Positions 21,205 through 36,715 are shown, counted from the stretch's first letter. The stretch is 64,000 nt of DNA from Prorocentrum cordatum (GCA_963575745.1 CAUYUJ010002747.1:184001-248000); one strand, 5' to 3'. Translations and numbers: made by a program. The notes: generated by a model not told the origin, from the sequence alone.

Positions 21205-21665
21205 TCGTTTCAATCCCTGGCGAGCGGCAGTTACTTTTAGGATTCAGGGGAGTAATCACTGCAAGCTGATGTTGTCCGACGAGGTTGGGGGCCGGAATGT
21301 TGAAAAAGTAGCACTTGCGGAAAAGTGTCTGCGCGGCAAAGTCCAACGCAATGCGGGGTCGGTGATAGTGGATTTTCAGGAAACGTGTTTGTCATGCCAT
21401 TCCCGTCCGAGGTCGGCGAATGCGCATGCATGATGTACCGCTTCGCGTGCAAGTCTTGTACTGCTTGTTTTTTGGAGCACGGGCTTTCCAGGGTACTTCC
21501 ATTGCATTTCTTGGTGAGGCATAATGTGTCCCGCATAGTACCCACGCAGCCTCATTCCTTGGCCTGGCGCACTCCAGTGATCCTCGACCTTATAAATTAA
21601 GTCGCGGGCATCGTCAGGAGAGCACAGTCGGCAGGGACACGCGTTCGACGGTCCGCCCGGATTTC
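21205..21665 (-). pseudogene. decayed coding fragment, family not recognised
   Basis: Reading down from 21665, one frame gives CPCRLCSPDDARDLIYKVED, HWSAPGQGMRLRGYYAGH, IMPHQEMQWKYPGKP and LAREAVHHACAFADLGREW. After a one-base frame change near 21378 the next frame gives FLKIHYHRPRIALDFAAQ, TLFRKCYFFNIPAPNLVG and QHQLAVITPLNP. Both parts have clear protein-like composition, while the other frames do not. About 150 residues remain, and the flanks hold stops. The function is unknown; two close Cys pairs at the start could bind zinc. Confidence 0.5.
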
Positions 21666-21911
21666 ATGGCTCGGCGCTGGACCTCCCCCTGGCGGCGACT
21701 CCGCCGCGCTTGGCGCGCTCCGCGCGCCCTGGAAGGGGCGTAGTGGGGGTTCAGCGCCGACACATCGCCGACACCAGACATCCGCGCGGCCCCCCGAATG
21801 TGAGTTCGTCTTTCTGCCGATGTCTTGCTTTCCTCTTGGCCTTTCCTCCTGGTCCTCCTGCGCCTCTCAGAAGAGGGCGGCCGTGAGGCGCACGTGAGCA
21901 GGGTCCTGAAC

Positions 21912-22080
21912 CGGAGCATTTTCTTCAGGTGGAGGGCAAAGGGTGAAATCTGAAATGCCGCTTCGATGGATTTTCGAGGCTTGAATCTGCAAGCGGTGAA
22001 TCACATGACGGATTGATTTTCGAGGTGCAAAAGCCCAGACGGATTTCACCCTGAGCCCTCCACTCTAAGCAAATGCTCTG
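21912..22080. mobile_element. MITE-like element with 5-bp target duplication TGAAC
   Basis: The left end CGGAGCATTTTCTTCAG, then GTGGAGGGC and AGGGTGAAATC, is mirrored at the right end (GATTTCACCCT, GCCCTCCAC, AAATGCTCTG). The arms are about 38 bp. TGAAC lies immediately outside both ends (21907-21911 and 22081-22085). It has no coding capacity. Confidence 0.85.
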
Positions 22081-22359
22081 TGAACGGGCACCTGAAGCGC
22101 GCCGAGCCCGACACGCGCTCGTGCGCCGAGTGGAGCCTCAGGCGGCGGGAGTCCCGCGGGGCGCTTCCGTGGGCTGGGGACGAGCGACGAAGATCTCATT
22201 AGCCGCGCCTGCGCGGTCTGGCTGCCAGTGCTCCGGGCCATGGGCACGCCTCGCGCCAGGACCGTATCCACGCGTGCGCGATGGTCCAGGGTTGCACCCC
22301 CCCCCTTCAGTGCTTACAGTCATCGGCCTGACCTACGGAGTGACAAGTAAGGAACGAAG

Positions 22360-24420
22360 CCCCTTTTTGTTCCAAGGAATAACGCATAAGGAAAGATACA
22401 TTCGCCGGCCCAACGGGCCAGAGGCGTGCTAAGATCTCCGGCCATTGTTTTACAATAAGTCTATTTAGCGCGCGCGGGGCGGCCCCTGGGGGTCCCCGGA
22501 AGGAAAGTACCCTGGGCAGTCCCTTGGCGTTGCGGATCAGAGATGGTTTTCCTCCTGGGCGCCGCCCTCGAGGCCGTCCAGAGAGCTTTAAGAAAGGCCA
22601 AGAGGCCGCCGAGAGCCCCTCAAGATGATACAAGAGAGCTCCGAGATGCCACAAGATCGCTGCAAGACGCACAAGATGCCCCCAGACGGCCCAACACACC
22701 TCCCAGAGCACTCTCAAGAGGGCCCCAAGAGGCCAACATTCATTGCTGTTCCTTAGGTTTTGGACAGATTTTGGCGTCTCCACCTTTTCGGCTTCCCGAA
22801 TGCCCAAGATGGCCCAAGAGGCCCCCAAGAGGGCTCCAAGACGGCCCAAGAGGGTTCCGAAACGGCCCAAGACGGCCCAAGAAGGCCCCAAGAACGCCCC
22901 AAGAGAGGTCCCAGGCCCTAAGAAGGCCGCAGGAGTCCCCAAGAGGCCCCTAAGGGACTCCAAGACGCCCCCAACAGGCCCTCAGTGGGCCCCCAAGAGG
23001 CCTCCAAGCGCCCACAGGAGGGCCCCAAGAGGCAGAAATCATTGTTTTTCCTTAGGTTTGGGAGAGATTTCCACCTTTTCGGCTTCCCGAACCCCCAAGA
23101 CGGCCCAAGAGGCCCCCAAGACCGCCCCAAGAGGGCCCAAGAGGCCCCCAAGAGGGCTCCAAGACGGCCCAAGAGGGCCCCGGAACGGCCCAAGAGGCCT
23201 CCAAGACGGCTCAAGAAGGCCCCAATAACGCCCCAAGAGAGGTCCCAGGGGGGGAACACGAGTCAACAATTCGAGCTCCAGGCCCTAAGAATGCCCCTGG
23301 GGTCCACAAGAGGCCCCTAAAGAGACCCCAAGACGCCCCCAACAGGCCCTCAGGAGGCCCCAAGAGGCCCCCCAGCGGCCCCAGGAGGGCCCCAAGAGGC
23401 AGAAATCATTGTTTTTCTTTTGGTTTTGGATAGATTTTGGCGTTTCCACCTTTTCGGCTTCCCCACACCTCAAGACGGCCCAACAGGCCCCCAAGACCGC
23501 CCCAAGATGGCACAAGAGGCCCGCAAGAAGGCCCCAAGACGGCCCAAGAGGACGGCCCAAGAGGCCTCCAAGACGGCTCAAGAAGGCCCCAATAACGCCC
23601 CAAGAGAGGTCCCAGGGGGAGAACGCAAAACAACGTTTCGAGCCCTCGGCCCTAAGAAGGCCCCTGGTGCCCCCAAGAGGCCCATAAGAGACCCCGAGAC
23701 GCCCCCAACATGCCTTGAGGAGGCCCCCAAGCGGCCCCAGGAGGGCCCAAAAAGGCAGACGTAATTGTTTTTCCTTTGGTTTTGAGAGGTTTGGGCGTTT
23801 CGTTTCCACCTTTTCGGCTTCCACACACCCCAAGACGGCCCAACAGGCCCCCAAGACCGCCCCAAGACCGCCCCCAAGAGGGCTCCAAGACGGCCCAAGA
23901 GGCTTCCAAGACGGCCCAAGAAGGCCCCAATAACGCTCCAAGAGAGGTCCAAGGTGGGGAACACGAAACAACGTTTCGAGCCCTCGGCCCTCTGACGGCC
24001 CCAGGAGTCCCCAAGAGGCTCCTTACAGGCCCCAAGAGGACCTCAATAGGCCCTCAGGAGGCCCCCAAGAGCCCCCCCAGCGTCCCCAGGAGGCACCCAA
24101 AATGCCCGTCCGAGCACGCAAGCAAGTGCCAACGACCCGACTTGTTTAAGAGTTCCCACGAGGCCACCAAGAGGCCTCCCGAAAGAGTCCCCATAGGCAA
24201 AACGCTTCCAGACGGCCCGCGACGCGTTCAAGACTCTCCCAGCGGCCACCAAGAAGCCTCACATGCCGAACGCAAAGCCTGATACAAACAGCCGCCGCCC
24301 CTGCAGCTCCGCACCGCGAAAGACCACTCGGTCAGTCGACAACGGCACGCCATTATGGGCCGGCGGATTGAGCGAAGCGATTCAATAATACATAATACAT
24401 AAGGAACGGGAAATGACGCA
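22360..24420 (-). repeat. G-rich family, inverted copy with four ~300-370-bp tandem units
   Basis: On the + strand this reads as CCAAGACGGCCCAAGAGGCC repeats, the complement of copies 1 and 2. The landmark CACCTTTTCGGCTTCC recurs at about 22783, 23083, 23448 and 23808, each preceded by TTTTTCCTTWGGTTTKG. The array is flanked by CATAAGGAA words (about 22388 and 24400) and by GGCGTGCTAAGATCTC at 22423. Long frames of Arg/Pro or Trp/Gly/Leu composition are by-products. Confidence 0.85.
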
Positions 24421-24609
24421 TGCAAACCTAGGGAACGACCGAGCCCTTTTTGGAAAGTAAGTGTTCCTTATTCAAGCCGCTCACTGTATGGGATCGAGCC
24501 CCCCCCCGCTCGATGGGTACGATGGGATCCCCCCCCCTTGTGGTCGTGCTTTGTGGGCGTGGCGTGCTGGAGGATGCCGGTGCTCCCCGCCCCGTCCCCT
24601 GTGGGTCTG

Positions 24610-24715
24610 GGGTAGTGCGTCGTCGTCTTCGTCGTCGTCTTCGTCGTCGTCTTCGTCGTCGTCGTCGTCTTCCGTCGGCGTCGGCATCGGCGTCGTCGTC
24701 GTCATCATCGTCGCC
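24610..24715 (+). repeat. (CGT)n triplet repeat
   Basis: CGTCGT with CTT and CGG interruptions. Confidence 0.95.
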
Positions 24716-24719
24716 CCCC

Positions 24720-25930
24720 CGTCCAATCGAGGGGGGTTTGGGGGGTCTGTGGAACCTAGGGACACATCCCATCGGGGGCTGGGGGCGGTGAACCCTCGAT
24801 TCGGGATCATATATCTGTCGCCCGCCCTCGAGAGTTTGGGGCAGGCGGCGGCGCAGGGTCCTCAGATCCTGCGTTTCCTAACAACATCGTGGCGGAAGAT
24901 GTGACATCAATCTGGGTTTGCGAATGCCTTTGTCTCAACCAGCAGAATACAAGCCCTAATCCTAAACGAACAATGCATGCGTTGCCTAACTTAGGTCCAC
25001 GTTTTTGTTGGGGGATATCCGTGAGCAAGTGGGTGTTTTCGTATGGCGCATCTGCAATGACGGCCCCCTTATCCCTAATGTTTCTGACCCTAACTTAGGT
25101 TCCCTCCTACTAGACTAAGGGTACATGTATTGCTTATCAGACTCCAGGACAGGCGCACAAGAACCTGGAATGGAACTGGTCCCTCTGGGAGGAGTCGAGG
25201 GTTGCATGGGGGCCCACGTCACGAACACATCCTGACGCTGGATCAGGTGGGAGGAATATTGGATCAGGAGATTGAGGAAGAAGAAACAGCGATGGGGGAA
25301 GGTTTTTGCTCCACAGCGGTAGCACTGGAGTCTCTCGTGCCGTCTAAATGAATGGGTCTGGTCTTGTATGGTGAGGCCCCGCCTTCGAGTTTCTTGCGGC
25401 TGCGGGATTTGTTGTTTGCCGCTTGCGTCGCCGTAGGATGGGCCTTGGTTCCCGATTATGGAGTCTCTTCTGTCCGATGGAGATGTTGGCGGCTGTAACG
25501 CCATTTTCTTATGATGGGGGTGAGAAGAAGTAGGCGAGTATCCCCGGATACCTCCGACGGCGTCTTGGGATCCCATAATACACCCCATCGCCCAAAACCG
25601 TCGATCCTCGATGATCGAGGAGGGTCAGGATGAGGACCAGGACGCATCAAACCTAGGATTCGCAAAAGATGCCGCAACATATCCCTGTCCCAAGTGCCAT
25701 TTGAACTTTCTCCCATGACAGTTTATTTTGACCGCGGGCGTCCCATGATTTATAAAGCATCCGCCCTCCATCGGGCTCAGTTTTCAACCTCCCGACAATG
25801 AGCTTGTTAGTCCAGGGAGGTCTTGAGCGAGAGTCCCACTGTGAAAAGGATCTGCCTGCATCCGTGTGGCTGCTTCCCAGAGTCCATTTCGAAGAAATCC
25901 CTGGCAAGAGTCCCCAAAGTCGAACAGACC
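24720..25930. other. gene-free stretch
   Basis: No gene is recognised. CCTAACTTAGGT is present at 24988 and, as CCCTAACTTAGG, at 25088; the word is self-complementary. Confidence 0.45.
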
Positions 25931-25936
25931 TCCATT

Positions 25937-25958
25937 TCCGTAGCCATTTGGGCTCCAG
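25937..25958 (+). other. relict dinoflagellate spliced-leader sequence
   Basis: The 22 bases match the dinoflagellate spliced leader (consensus DCCGTAGCCATTTTGGCTCAAG split as DCCGTAGCCATTT and TGGCTCAAG) at 20 positions; the differences are at leader positions 14 (T to G) and 20 (A to C). No GT donor follows, so this is not an SL RNA gene; it fits the 5' end of a retroposed mature mRNA. A weaker second leader-like word (AGCTGTTTTTCTCGAG) follows at once. Downstream, an ATG at 26030 opens only 28 codons. Confidence 0.65.
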
Positions 25959-26468
25959 CTGTTTTTCTCGAGCTCCCGCAGCGGATTTCTCAGGGACCCC
26001 CAGACGAAGACAGAAAGCAGAGCCAAAGCATGTTGCTCACTAGCCATTCGAACGGGTGCTTTCGCATTCTTGACTGGTCCCAGGTGCTGTCAAGCGCAGA
26101 CTTCTACGCTTGCTGAGCGTCCCGTGCTCTTCAAGTTCTCCCTACCTTCCCCACCTCATCCTGCATCTCTCCTTCCATGTGCAGGGTTGCCTTCGCGCCG
26201 CGATGCACTTGCACTACTTGTCCAGCCGCGCTGCCACCCGATTCCGCCACTTCGCTCGGGCGGGGGGGGGAGGGCGGGGGGGCGGCAGCCGAGGGTCTGG
26301 GGTGGGGGGGGGGTGCGGAAGCCCCCCCCCCCACGAATGGTGATTTGGGCACCTGTTTTTTGCTGCACGGCCACAGATGCAGGGACCAAGTCACAAAAAT
26401 GGGCGCGTCTTGGGCTCGATGCGCGGGGGGGGGCCCTCACTGCAGCTTCGCAAGGAGCGACAGGGACC

Positions 26469-31260
<4,792 letters not shown>

Positions 31261-31268
31261 CCAGGGTT

Positions 31269-31351
31269 CGGGCGGGAATCGTATCTTGAGCCCCGCTCAG
31301 AATACGATATTCGCCCGAGTGCAGGAGGCTTTTTTCTCAGCCGTGCACTCG
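31269..31351. repeat. two adjacent hairpins
   Basis: Hairpin 1 (31269-31317): CGGGCGGGAATCGTATCTTG pairs with its near complement ending at 31317 (AATACGATATTCGCCCG) with a three-base loop. Hairpin 2 (31316-31351): CGAGTGCAGGAGGCT pairs with AGCCGTGCACTCG around a T-rich loop. The two share two bases. Confidence 0.85.
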
Positions 31352-31669
31352 GCCGTAGTGTCATCATGACGATACAATATGATTATCCCTGTTTCTCGGA
31401 CTGGTGCTCGGCGGATGCCACACAAGCGTTGTGCTCCCAATCTATACATTAATTTGGATGCGTCGTTTCGCGCGGTGGGCGCTGCGCAGCCCCAGCGCCG
31501 GGCCCCCATCGGAAAGGGCGGCTTTGCTGGCGGAGTCCTGGCGTCAATGAGGGGGTGGCTTTCGATAGAGGGCACTGCCGGCGCACCCACGGCTTTCTGG
31601 AGACAGCCAATACAGTATCGGCCCCGCGTTTCACGAGCTAGCGCAGATTCCAAACCATTCCCCCCCCAC

Positions 31670-32060
31670 ACCCGTCGTCGGCGACGTCGACGACGACGAC
31701 GACGTCGGCGGCGTAGTCCGACGAAGACGGCGGCCTCGAGGTTGACGTCTTGGTCGTCCGACGACGACGTCGTCGACGGCATCGTCGTCGTCGACGTCGC
31801 CGACGTCGCCGCGGTTGCGGTGCGCAAGGCCTTCCGTGGCGGCCCTACCCCAACGAGGGCCTCTTCTGCGCTGGGCGCCACTGGTGCGCCCGCAGACGCG
31901 TCCTGCCCGCCACGCTACGTCGTCGTCGCTGTCGCCGCCGCCGCCTCCGCCGCCGCCGCCGTCGTTGTCGTCGTCGTCGTCGTTGGACACCGTCTCCGTC
32001 GACGTGGTCGACGTCGTCGTCGTCGTCGGACGAAATCGTCGTCGTCGTCGACGATATCGT
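31670..32060 (+). repeat. CGT/CGA triplet blocks
   Basis: CGTCGTCGA-type repeats at 31676-31810 and 31918-32055 are separated by about 110 bp of ordinary sequence. Confidence 0.93.
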
Positions 32061-32117
32061 CCTCGTGGCCCTCATCATGAGGGTTTCAATGCGGCTTTCG
32101 GCCAGTGTGCCCTTCCC

Positions 32118-32149
32118 GATGATGATGTTAACGATGATGATGACGGTGG

Positions 32150-32190
<41 letters not shown>

Positions 32191-32922
32191 GCGATGGTGA
32201 CGATGATGTTGTCAGGTGTGATGATGCTGATGATGAAACTGATGATTGTGATGGCAGTCATAATGATGCTGAGAATGATACGCGCATGCTGATGCTGCTG
32301 ATGGTGATCTCAGTGATGATCATCAAGGTGATGAAGCTGACGTTGATGCTGGTGAAGATGAATTTCATAACTATTAGGCTGATCAGGATCAGGATCATGA
32401 TGGTGATGCTGCTGATGTCGATAATGATGATGTTGATGGCGATGGTGATGTTGATACTGGTGATGGTGATGCTGATCAATTCATTTTCATAGCAATGAGA
32501 TGTCATGATGATGCTGATGCTGATGCTGATGATGGGGTGATGCTTATGATGAGAATGTTGATGATGATCATGGTGGTGATGCTGATGATGGTTATGATAC
32601 TGATGATGCTGATGCTGATCATGATGGTGCTGATGATGCTGATGCTGATGCTGATGTGTATGTTAATGATGATGTTGATGCTGACGCTGATCATGATGGT
32701 TATGATGATTCAGGTGCGGGTTCTGACTATAATGATTATGATGATGATGTTGCTGATGATGATGCTGATGATGATGCTGATGATGATGATGATGTTGACG
32801 ATGATGATGATGCTGATGCTGCTGCTGCTGCTGCTGATGGTGCTGCTGCCGATTGTGAGGATGCGGGTGCGGATGATGATCCTGATGGTGGCGAGGATGA
32901 TGAGGGTGATGATGAATCTGCA

Positions 32923-32959
<37 letters not shown>

Positions 32960-33084
32960 GTGATGGTGATGGTGATGGTGATGGTGATGGTGATGGTAAT
33001 GTTGATGATGCTGATGAGGATGATGATTATGGTGCTGATGATGAAGATGACGATAAGGATGAATATGAAGATGACGATGCTGAC

Positions 33085-33118
<34 letters not shown>

Positions 33119-33593
33119 GTGATGGTGACGGTCATGCTGATGATGCTGATGATTATACTTATAATAATGACGATGCTGATGCTGGTTCTGATGCTGGTGA
33201 ATGTGAATATGATGGTGATAAGGATGCTGATGATGCTCATGATGATGCTGATGATGACGATGCTGATGATGCTGCGTCTGATGATGCTGCTGATGATGAC
33301 GAGTATGAGTCTGCTGCCGCTGCTGCTGTTGTTGCTGATGATGACCATGATGATGACGACCATGATCAGGATAAGGATCAGGATCATGATCATGATCATG
33401 ATGACGATGACGATGACGATGACGATGAGGATGAGGATGAGGATGAGGATGAGAATGAGGATGAGGATGAGGATGAGGATGAGGATGAGGATGATGATGA
33501 GGATGAGGATAAGGATGAGGATGAGGATGAGGATGAGGATGATGATGATGATGCTGATGATGATGTTGATGTTGATGATGAAGATGATGTTGA

Positions 33594-33627
<34 letters not shown>

Positions 33628-33647
33628 GGTGGTGATGATGATGCTGC

Positions 33648-33679
<32 letters not shown>

Positions 33680-33680
33680 C

Positions 33681-33721
<41 letters not shown>

Positions 33722-33731
33722 GTGATGATAG
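32118..33731 (+). repeat. (GAT)n imperfect triplet repeat, about 1.6 kb
   Basis: GAT triplets with GCT, GGT, GTT, GAC and GAG variants. Both non-stop frames remain open for over 500 codons: one is Asp-rich (from ATG 32656 to the stop at 34278) and one is Met-rich. From 32656 to 33731 the GAT phase stays in one frame, so an acidic protein cannot be excluded, but nothing beyond low complexity supports a gene. Confidence 0.9.
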
Positions 33732-33734
33732 GCG

Positions 33735-34258
33735 TGAGGGGGCCTCGGGCCCCCGCGTCCGCGAGGGGCCCGAGGCGGCAAGCGCGGACGGACGCCGCGG
33801 CACTTGCCTGCCGCGTCCGCGCGCGGAAGGAAGAGGGGAGGCGGGGGAAGGTGGGCGGTGGGGGAGGGAGAGGGAGAGCGCGGACAACCCGCCCGCGGCG
33901 CAGAGGGCGGGAGGGGGAGGGGAGGGGAGGGGAGGGAGAGCGCCGTCGGCGTCGGCGCCGCCCGCGATGGGACGACGACTACCGCGGCGGGCAGGCCCTG
34001 CGGCGCCGCCGCAGCCAGCGCGGGGCTGCGCGCGCCGACGGGGCGCGGCCGCGGCCGCGCCCGAGCGCCCCACGCGGCGCCCTGGGCGGGCTCGCGCGGT
34101 GCGCGGGCGGGCTCTCGCGGCGCGCGGAGAGCGGACGTCCGCGGCTGGCTCTCGCGGAGCGCGGTGCGCGGCGGGCTCCGCGGGCGCGCGCGGGGGGATT
34201 CCGCGAGGCAGGGGCGTGCTCCCTCCCTCCAGGAGGAGGGGGCGGAGCAAGAGGAGGG
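33735..34258. other. GC-rich stretch, no gene seen
   Basis: CGCGGGC-rich sequence with repeated GCGCGGCGGGC and GGGAGGGG words. Confidence 0.5.
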
Positions 34259-34265
34259 GGAGCAT

Positions 34266-34450
34266 CGACTGCACGTGAGAGTGACCTTTCGCCAGAGTGA
34301 CCTTTGGTGCGTTCCCAGTGGGGACCCCCGATCGCCAGAGGAGATGCGGTAATATCCTCGTGTGAGTTTCTGTTTTTGCCCCCCTGCGGCCCCTCAACAG
34401 CCGCGCACCAAAGGTCACTCTTGCCCAGGGTCGCTCTTGCGCGTAGTCGA
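34266..34450. mobile_element. MITE-like element, family GTGACC, copy 2, with likely 6-bp target duplication
   Basis: The left end CGACTGCACGTGAGAGTGAC and the right end (GGTCGCTCTTGCGCGTAGTCGA) are inverted over about 42 bp, including CCTTTGGTGCG. GAGCAT lies at both flanks (34260-34265 and 34451-34456). The middle differs from copy 1 except for CCCAGTGGGG and CGATCG words. Confidence 0.85.
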
Positions 34451-34904
34451 GAGCATAGGATCATCTTCTGATTACTCCAGGACGGCCAGAGGAGGGAGTG
34501 TGATTCGCGTGATGCTCGAACGAGCAGTGACGCGTTGGCCGCGGGCGCGCGCGGGATCCGGGTTCCACGTGGCGGGGCCGTGCCCCCTCCCTCCCAGACG
34601 AGGGAGCAGCGGCAGGCGGGGATAGGCACAGGCGGGGATGCATCGACCTCGAATGGTTGATGCGTCGGCGGCGCATCGTTGCTATCAGGGCGACGTGTCG
34701 ACGATGCATCGTTCACATCAGGTCGATTCCCGGACGAGGGCGAGGGGGAGGAGACCTCTGAGGGCCTCCCGAGGGCCTGGGGGCTTCGGAGGGCCTCCTG
34801 GGGGCGGCTCCGCCGCGGGCGCGCGCTGTCCGGGGGGCAGTGGGGCGCCTCCCTCCTCTGGACGAGGGGGGAGGGGGAGGCGGACGGATCGAGGCTGCAT
34901 AAAG

Positions 34905-35048
34905 CGTAAACTCTCCATGGTCCGCGCGGATCTCTTGGGTCTGTGCTGGATCCCTCTCCCCGGCGCGCGCGCCAGGGGCGGCGTTGGAGGCGCCGCCAGG
35001 GGGACCCGCGCAGATGCAAGAGATCCGCGCGGACTGTCGAAGCTTACG
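34905..35048. mobile_element. MITE-like element with 18-bp perfect inverted repeat
   Basis: GTCCGCGCGGATCTCTTG (34920-34937) is exactly complementary to 35017-35034. Pairing extends outward to CGTAA at 34905 and TTACG ending 35048. A loose relative of the arm (GGTCTGCGCGCGGATCTCTT) is at 16938. Confidence 0.8.
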
Positions 35049-35049
35049 T

Positions 35050-35770
35050 GTTGGGCAGTTTTTGAGGTGCTCGTTTGGGGGGCCTTCCTGGAGCCCACCT
35101 ACCGGATCTGTGCGACTCAAGTTCGACTCAGGTTTGACTCGACTCAGGGTCGACCCACATCGACGGACGTTCGACGCAGCTTCGGCGCACGAGTGGAGCA
35201 AGTGGCTCCAAGAAGGTTCCCAGAATGAGCATCTCAGTTATTCTTCCTCTAGAATGCAGTCAACGTGCCTAGTAAGAATCTAGGGTGCCCTTGTGTCCTT
35301 GCCTCTGCGGTCCGTCCTTTGCCGTTTTCACTGGTCGCCCGCCGCCCAAAAGAAAACCCGATTTAGGCCTCCAAGGGTCTTGCGTCCTTACCACCCGTCC
35401 TTAACACACGTCTGGAGTGTAGCGGGGGGAGGTCAGGGCCAACGTCAGGGGGGCGGGGACAGGCTCAGGGGCCCATCCGTCGCCGAAGGAGCGAGCGCCC
35501 TGCTGCCTCCTGCTCATCGGAGGTCCATCGCCGATCCATCGCTGTCTCCTCCTCTGGGCGAGAGGGCGGGGGGAGGAGGCCTCCTCCTCCTCCTCCTCTC
35601 GTCCTTCTCCTCCTCCGCCCCCTCTGGGCGTGGAGGTGGGCGGGGCGGAGCGCGCAGGTGCCGCAAGCTCTCGTCGTATCGACGAGGAAGGGGCTCCAGC
35701 GCCGGCTTTCCAGGATGAGCGCCGCCAGCGGCCCGGGAATCGGCCCAGAGGGAGCGGTCGGGGGCTGAAG
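35050..35770. other. gene-free stretch with CCT tract
   Basis: GACTCAGGTTTGACTCGACTC-like words near 35110-35150 and a CCTCCT tract at 35578-35625. No gene is seen. Confidence 0.5.
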
Positions 35771-35774
35771 AGAC

Positions 35775-35990
35775 GGGGGTCGATGCAAACGGGGGTCAGC
35801 CAGAGCGCCGGATCGTTCAGGATCCTGCAAGGCCAGGGTCGCATTGACCCGGGTTTGGGGGCCGGATCCTGCAGGATGTTGCAGGATCTTTCGCATCGAC
35901 CCGGGCTTGGGCGCAGGATTTTGCGGGATTCAGAGTGGCTTGACTGACACGGGTCTGGATTGACCCCGGTCAGAAGATCCCCGAAGCGGT
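35775..35990 (+). repeat. dispersed 'GCAGGATCCTGCAG' repeat, copy 3 (longest)
   Basis: GATGCAAACGGGGGTCAGCC, AGAGCGCCGGAT, GGGTCGCATTGACCCGGG, GCCGGATCCTGCAGGATG, GGGCTTGGGCGCAGGATTTT and GGTCAGAAGATCCCCGAA. The last word also occurs at 12475 after copy 1. Confidence 0.75.
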
Positions 35991-35994
35991 CTGG

Positions 35995-36585
35995 CGAGCG
36001 AAGAGCCAGCGCTGGGGCCGTCACGGCACGAAACTGTCGTAGGAAGGGGGGGAGGGCGACGCGATCTTAGGAGGAGGGGGAGGAGGAGCAGCAGCAGCAG
36101 CAGCGGCGGCGCTGCACGGCACGGATGGAAGGCCCTGGGAAAGAGGGCTGACCAGTCGGTGACGGCGGAAGACGGTCATACGCCTGCAGACCCTACAGAG
36201 GACAGCGGACCAAATCAACACAGTGTTGACGGCTGCTCGCGGACACTGTTTGGGGCGGTGCAGCGGGGAGTTCTGGAGTGCAAGCGCGTGTCGATGACTC
36301 TCGCCACTGTTGGTAGCTCGAGATCCTTCAACATTAACACACGAATGTCGGCGGTGGCGCTTCATGGACACAGTTTTTGCGCCTCCACGGATCATGTTTT
36401 TCATTTACTCTCCATGGAACAGCACCTGTGCATTCCAACGTGGTTCTTCTATCTAACACACTGTTTTGTTCAACATTCGATCACCCTGCAATGTAAGATC
36501 AAGCAGTGGCGAAGCGTCCTGGCTAGCCTATAGGCCCACCAAGTAATGTTCCAAGAACCTTATGTGGTTCGCACGCAATGTTCGT
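35995..36585. other. gene-free stretch
   Basis: AGC triplets at 36087-36107, then moderately AT-rich sequence from 36290 to 36530 with short frames only. Confidence 0.45.
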
Positions 36586-36589
36586 AGAA

Positions 36590-36715
36590 CATTTCTGGCT
36601 GGGGCTGTCTTGTTTTGACACATCGGGCTGATGCTCCGAGGACATTCTTTATCCTTAGAGCATGTCTGGGCTCTGAAACCATTCCGTGGTAGGCCCCTGG
36701 GAATGCCGGGACGGC
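36590..36715 (+). repeat. dispersed repeat 'CACATCGGGCTGATG', copy 1
   Basis: TGGCTGGGGCTG, TTGTTTT, CACATCGGGCTGATG, AAGAATG-like and GTGGTAGGCC words correspond in order to 47685-47800. Confidence 0.7.

Noticed and set aside
22307-24035. Frames rich in Trp-Gly-Leu-Leu-Gly-Pro
   Set aside because: They arise from the CCAAGAGGCCCC units on the opposite strand; several overlapping frames look alike.
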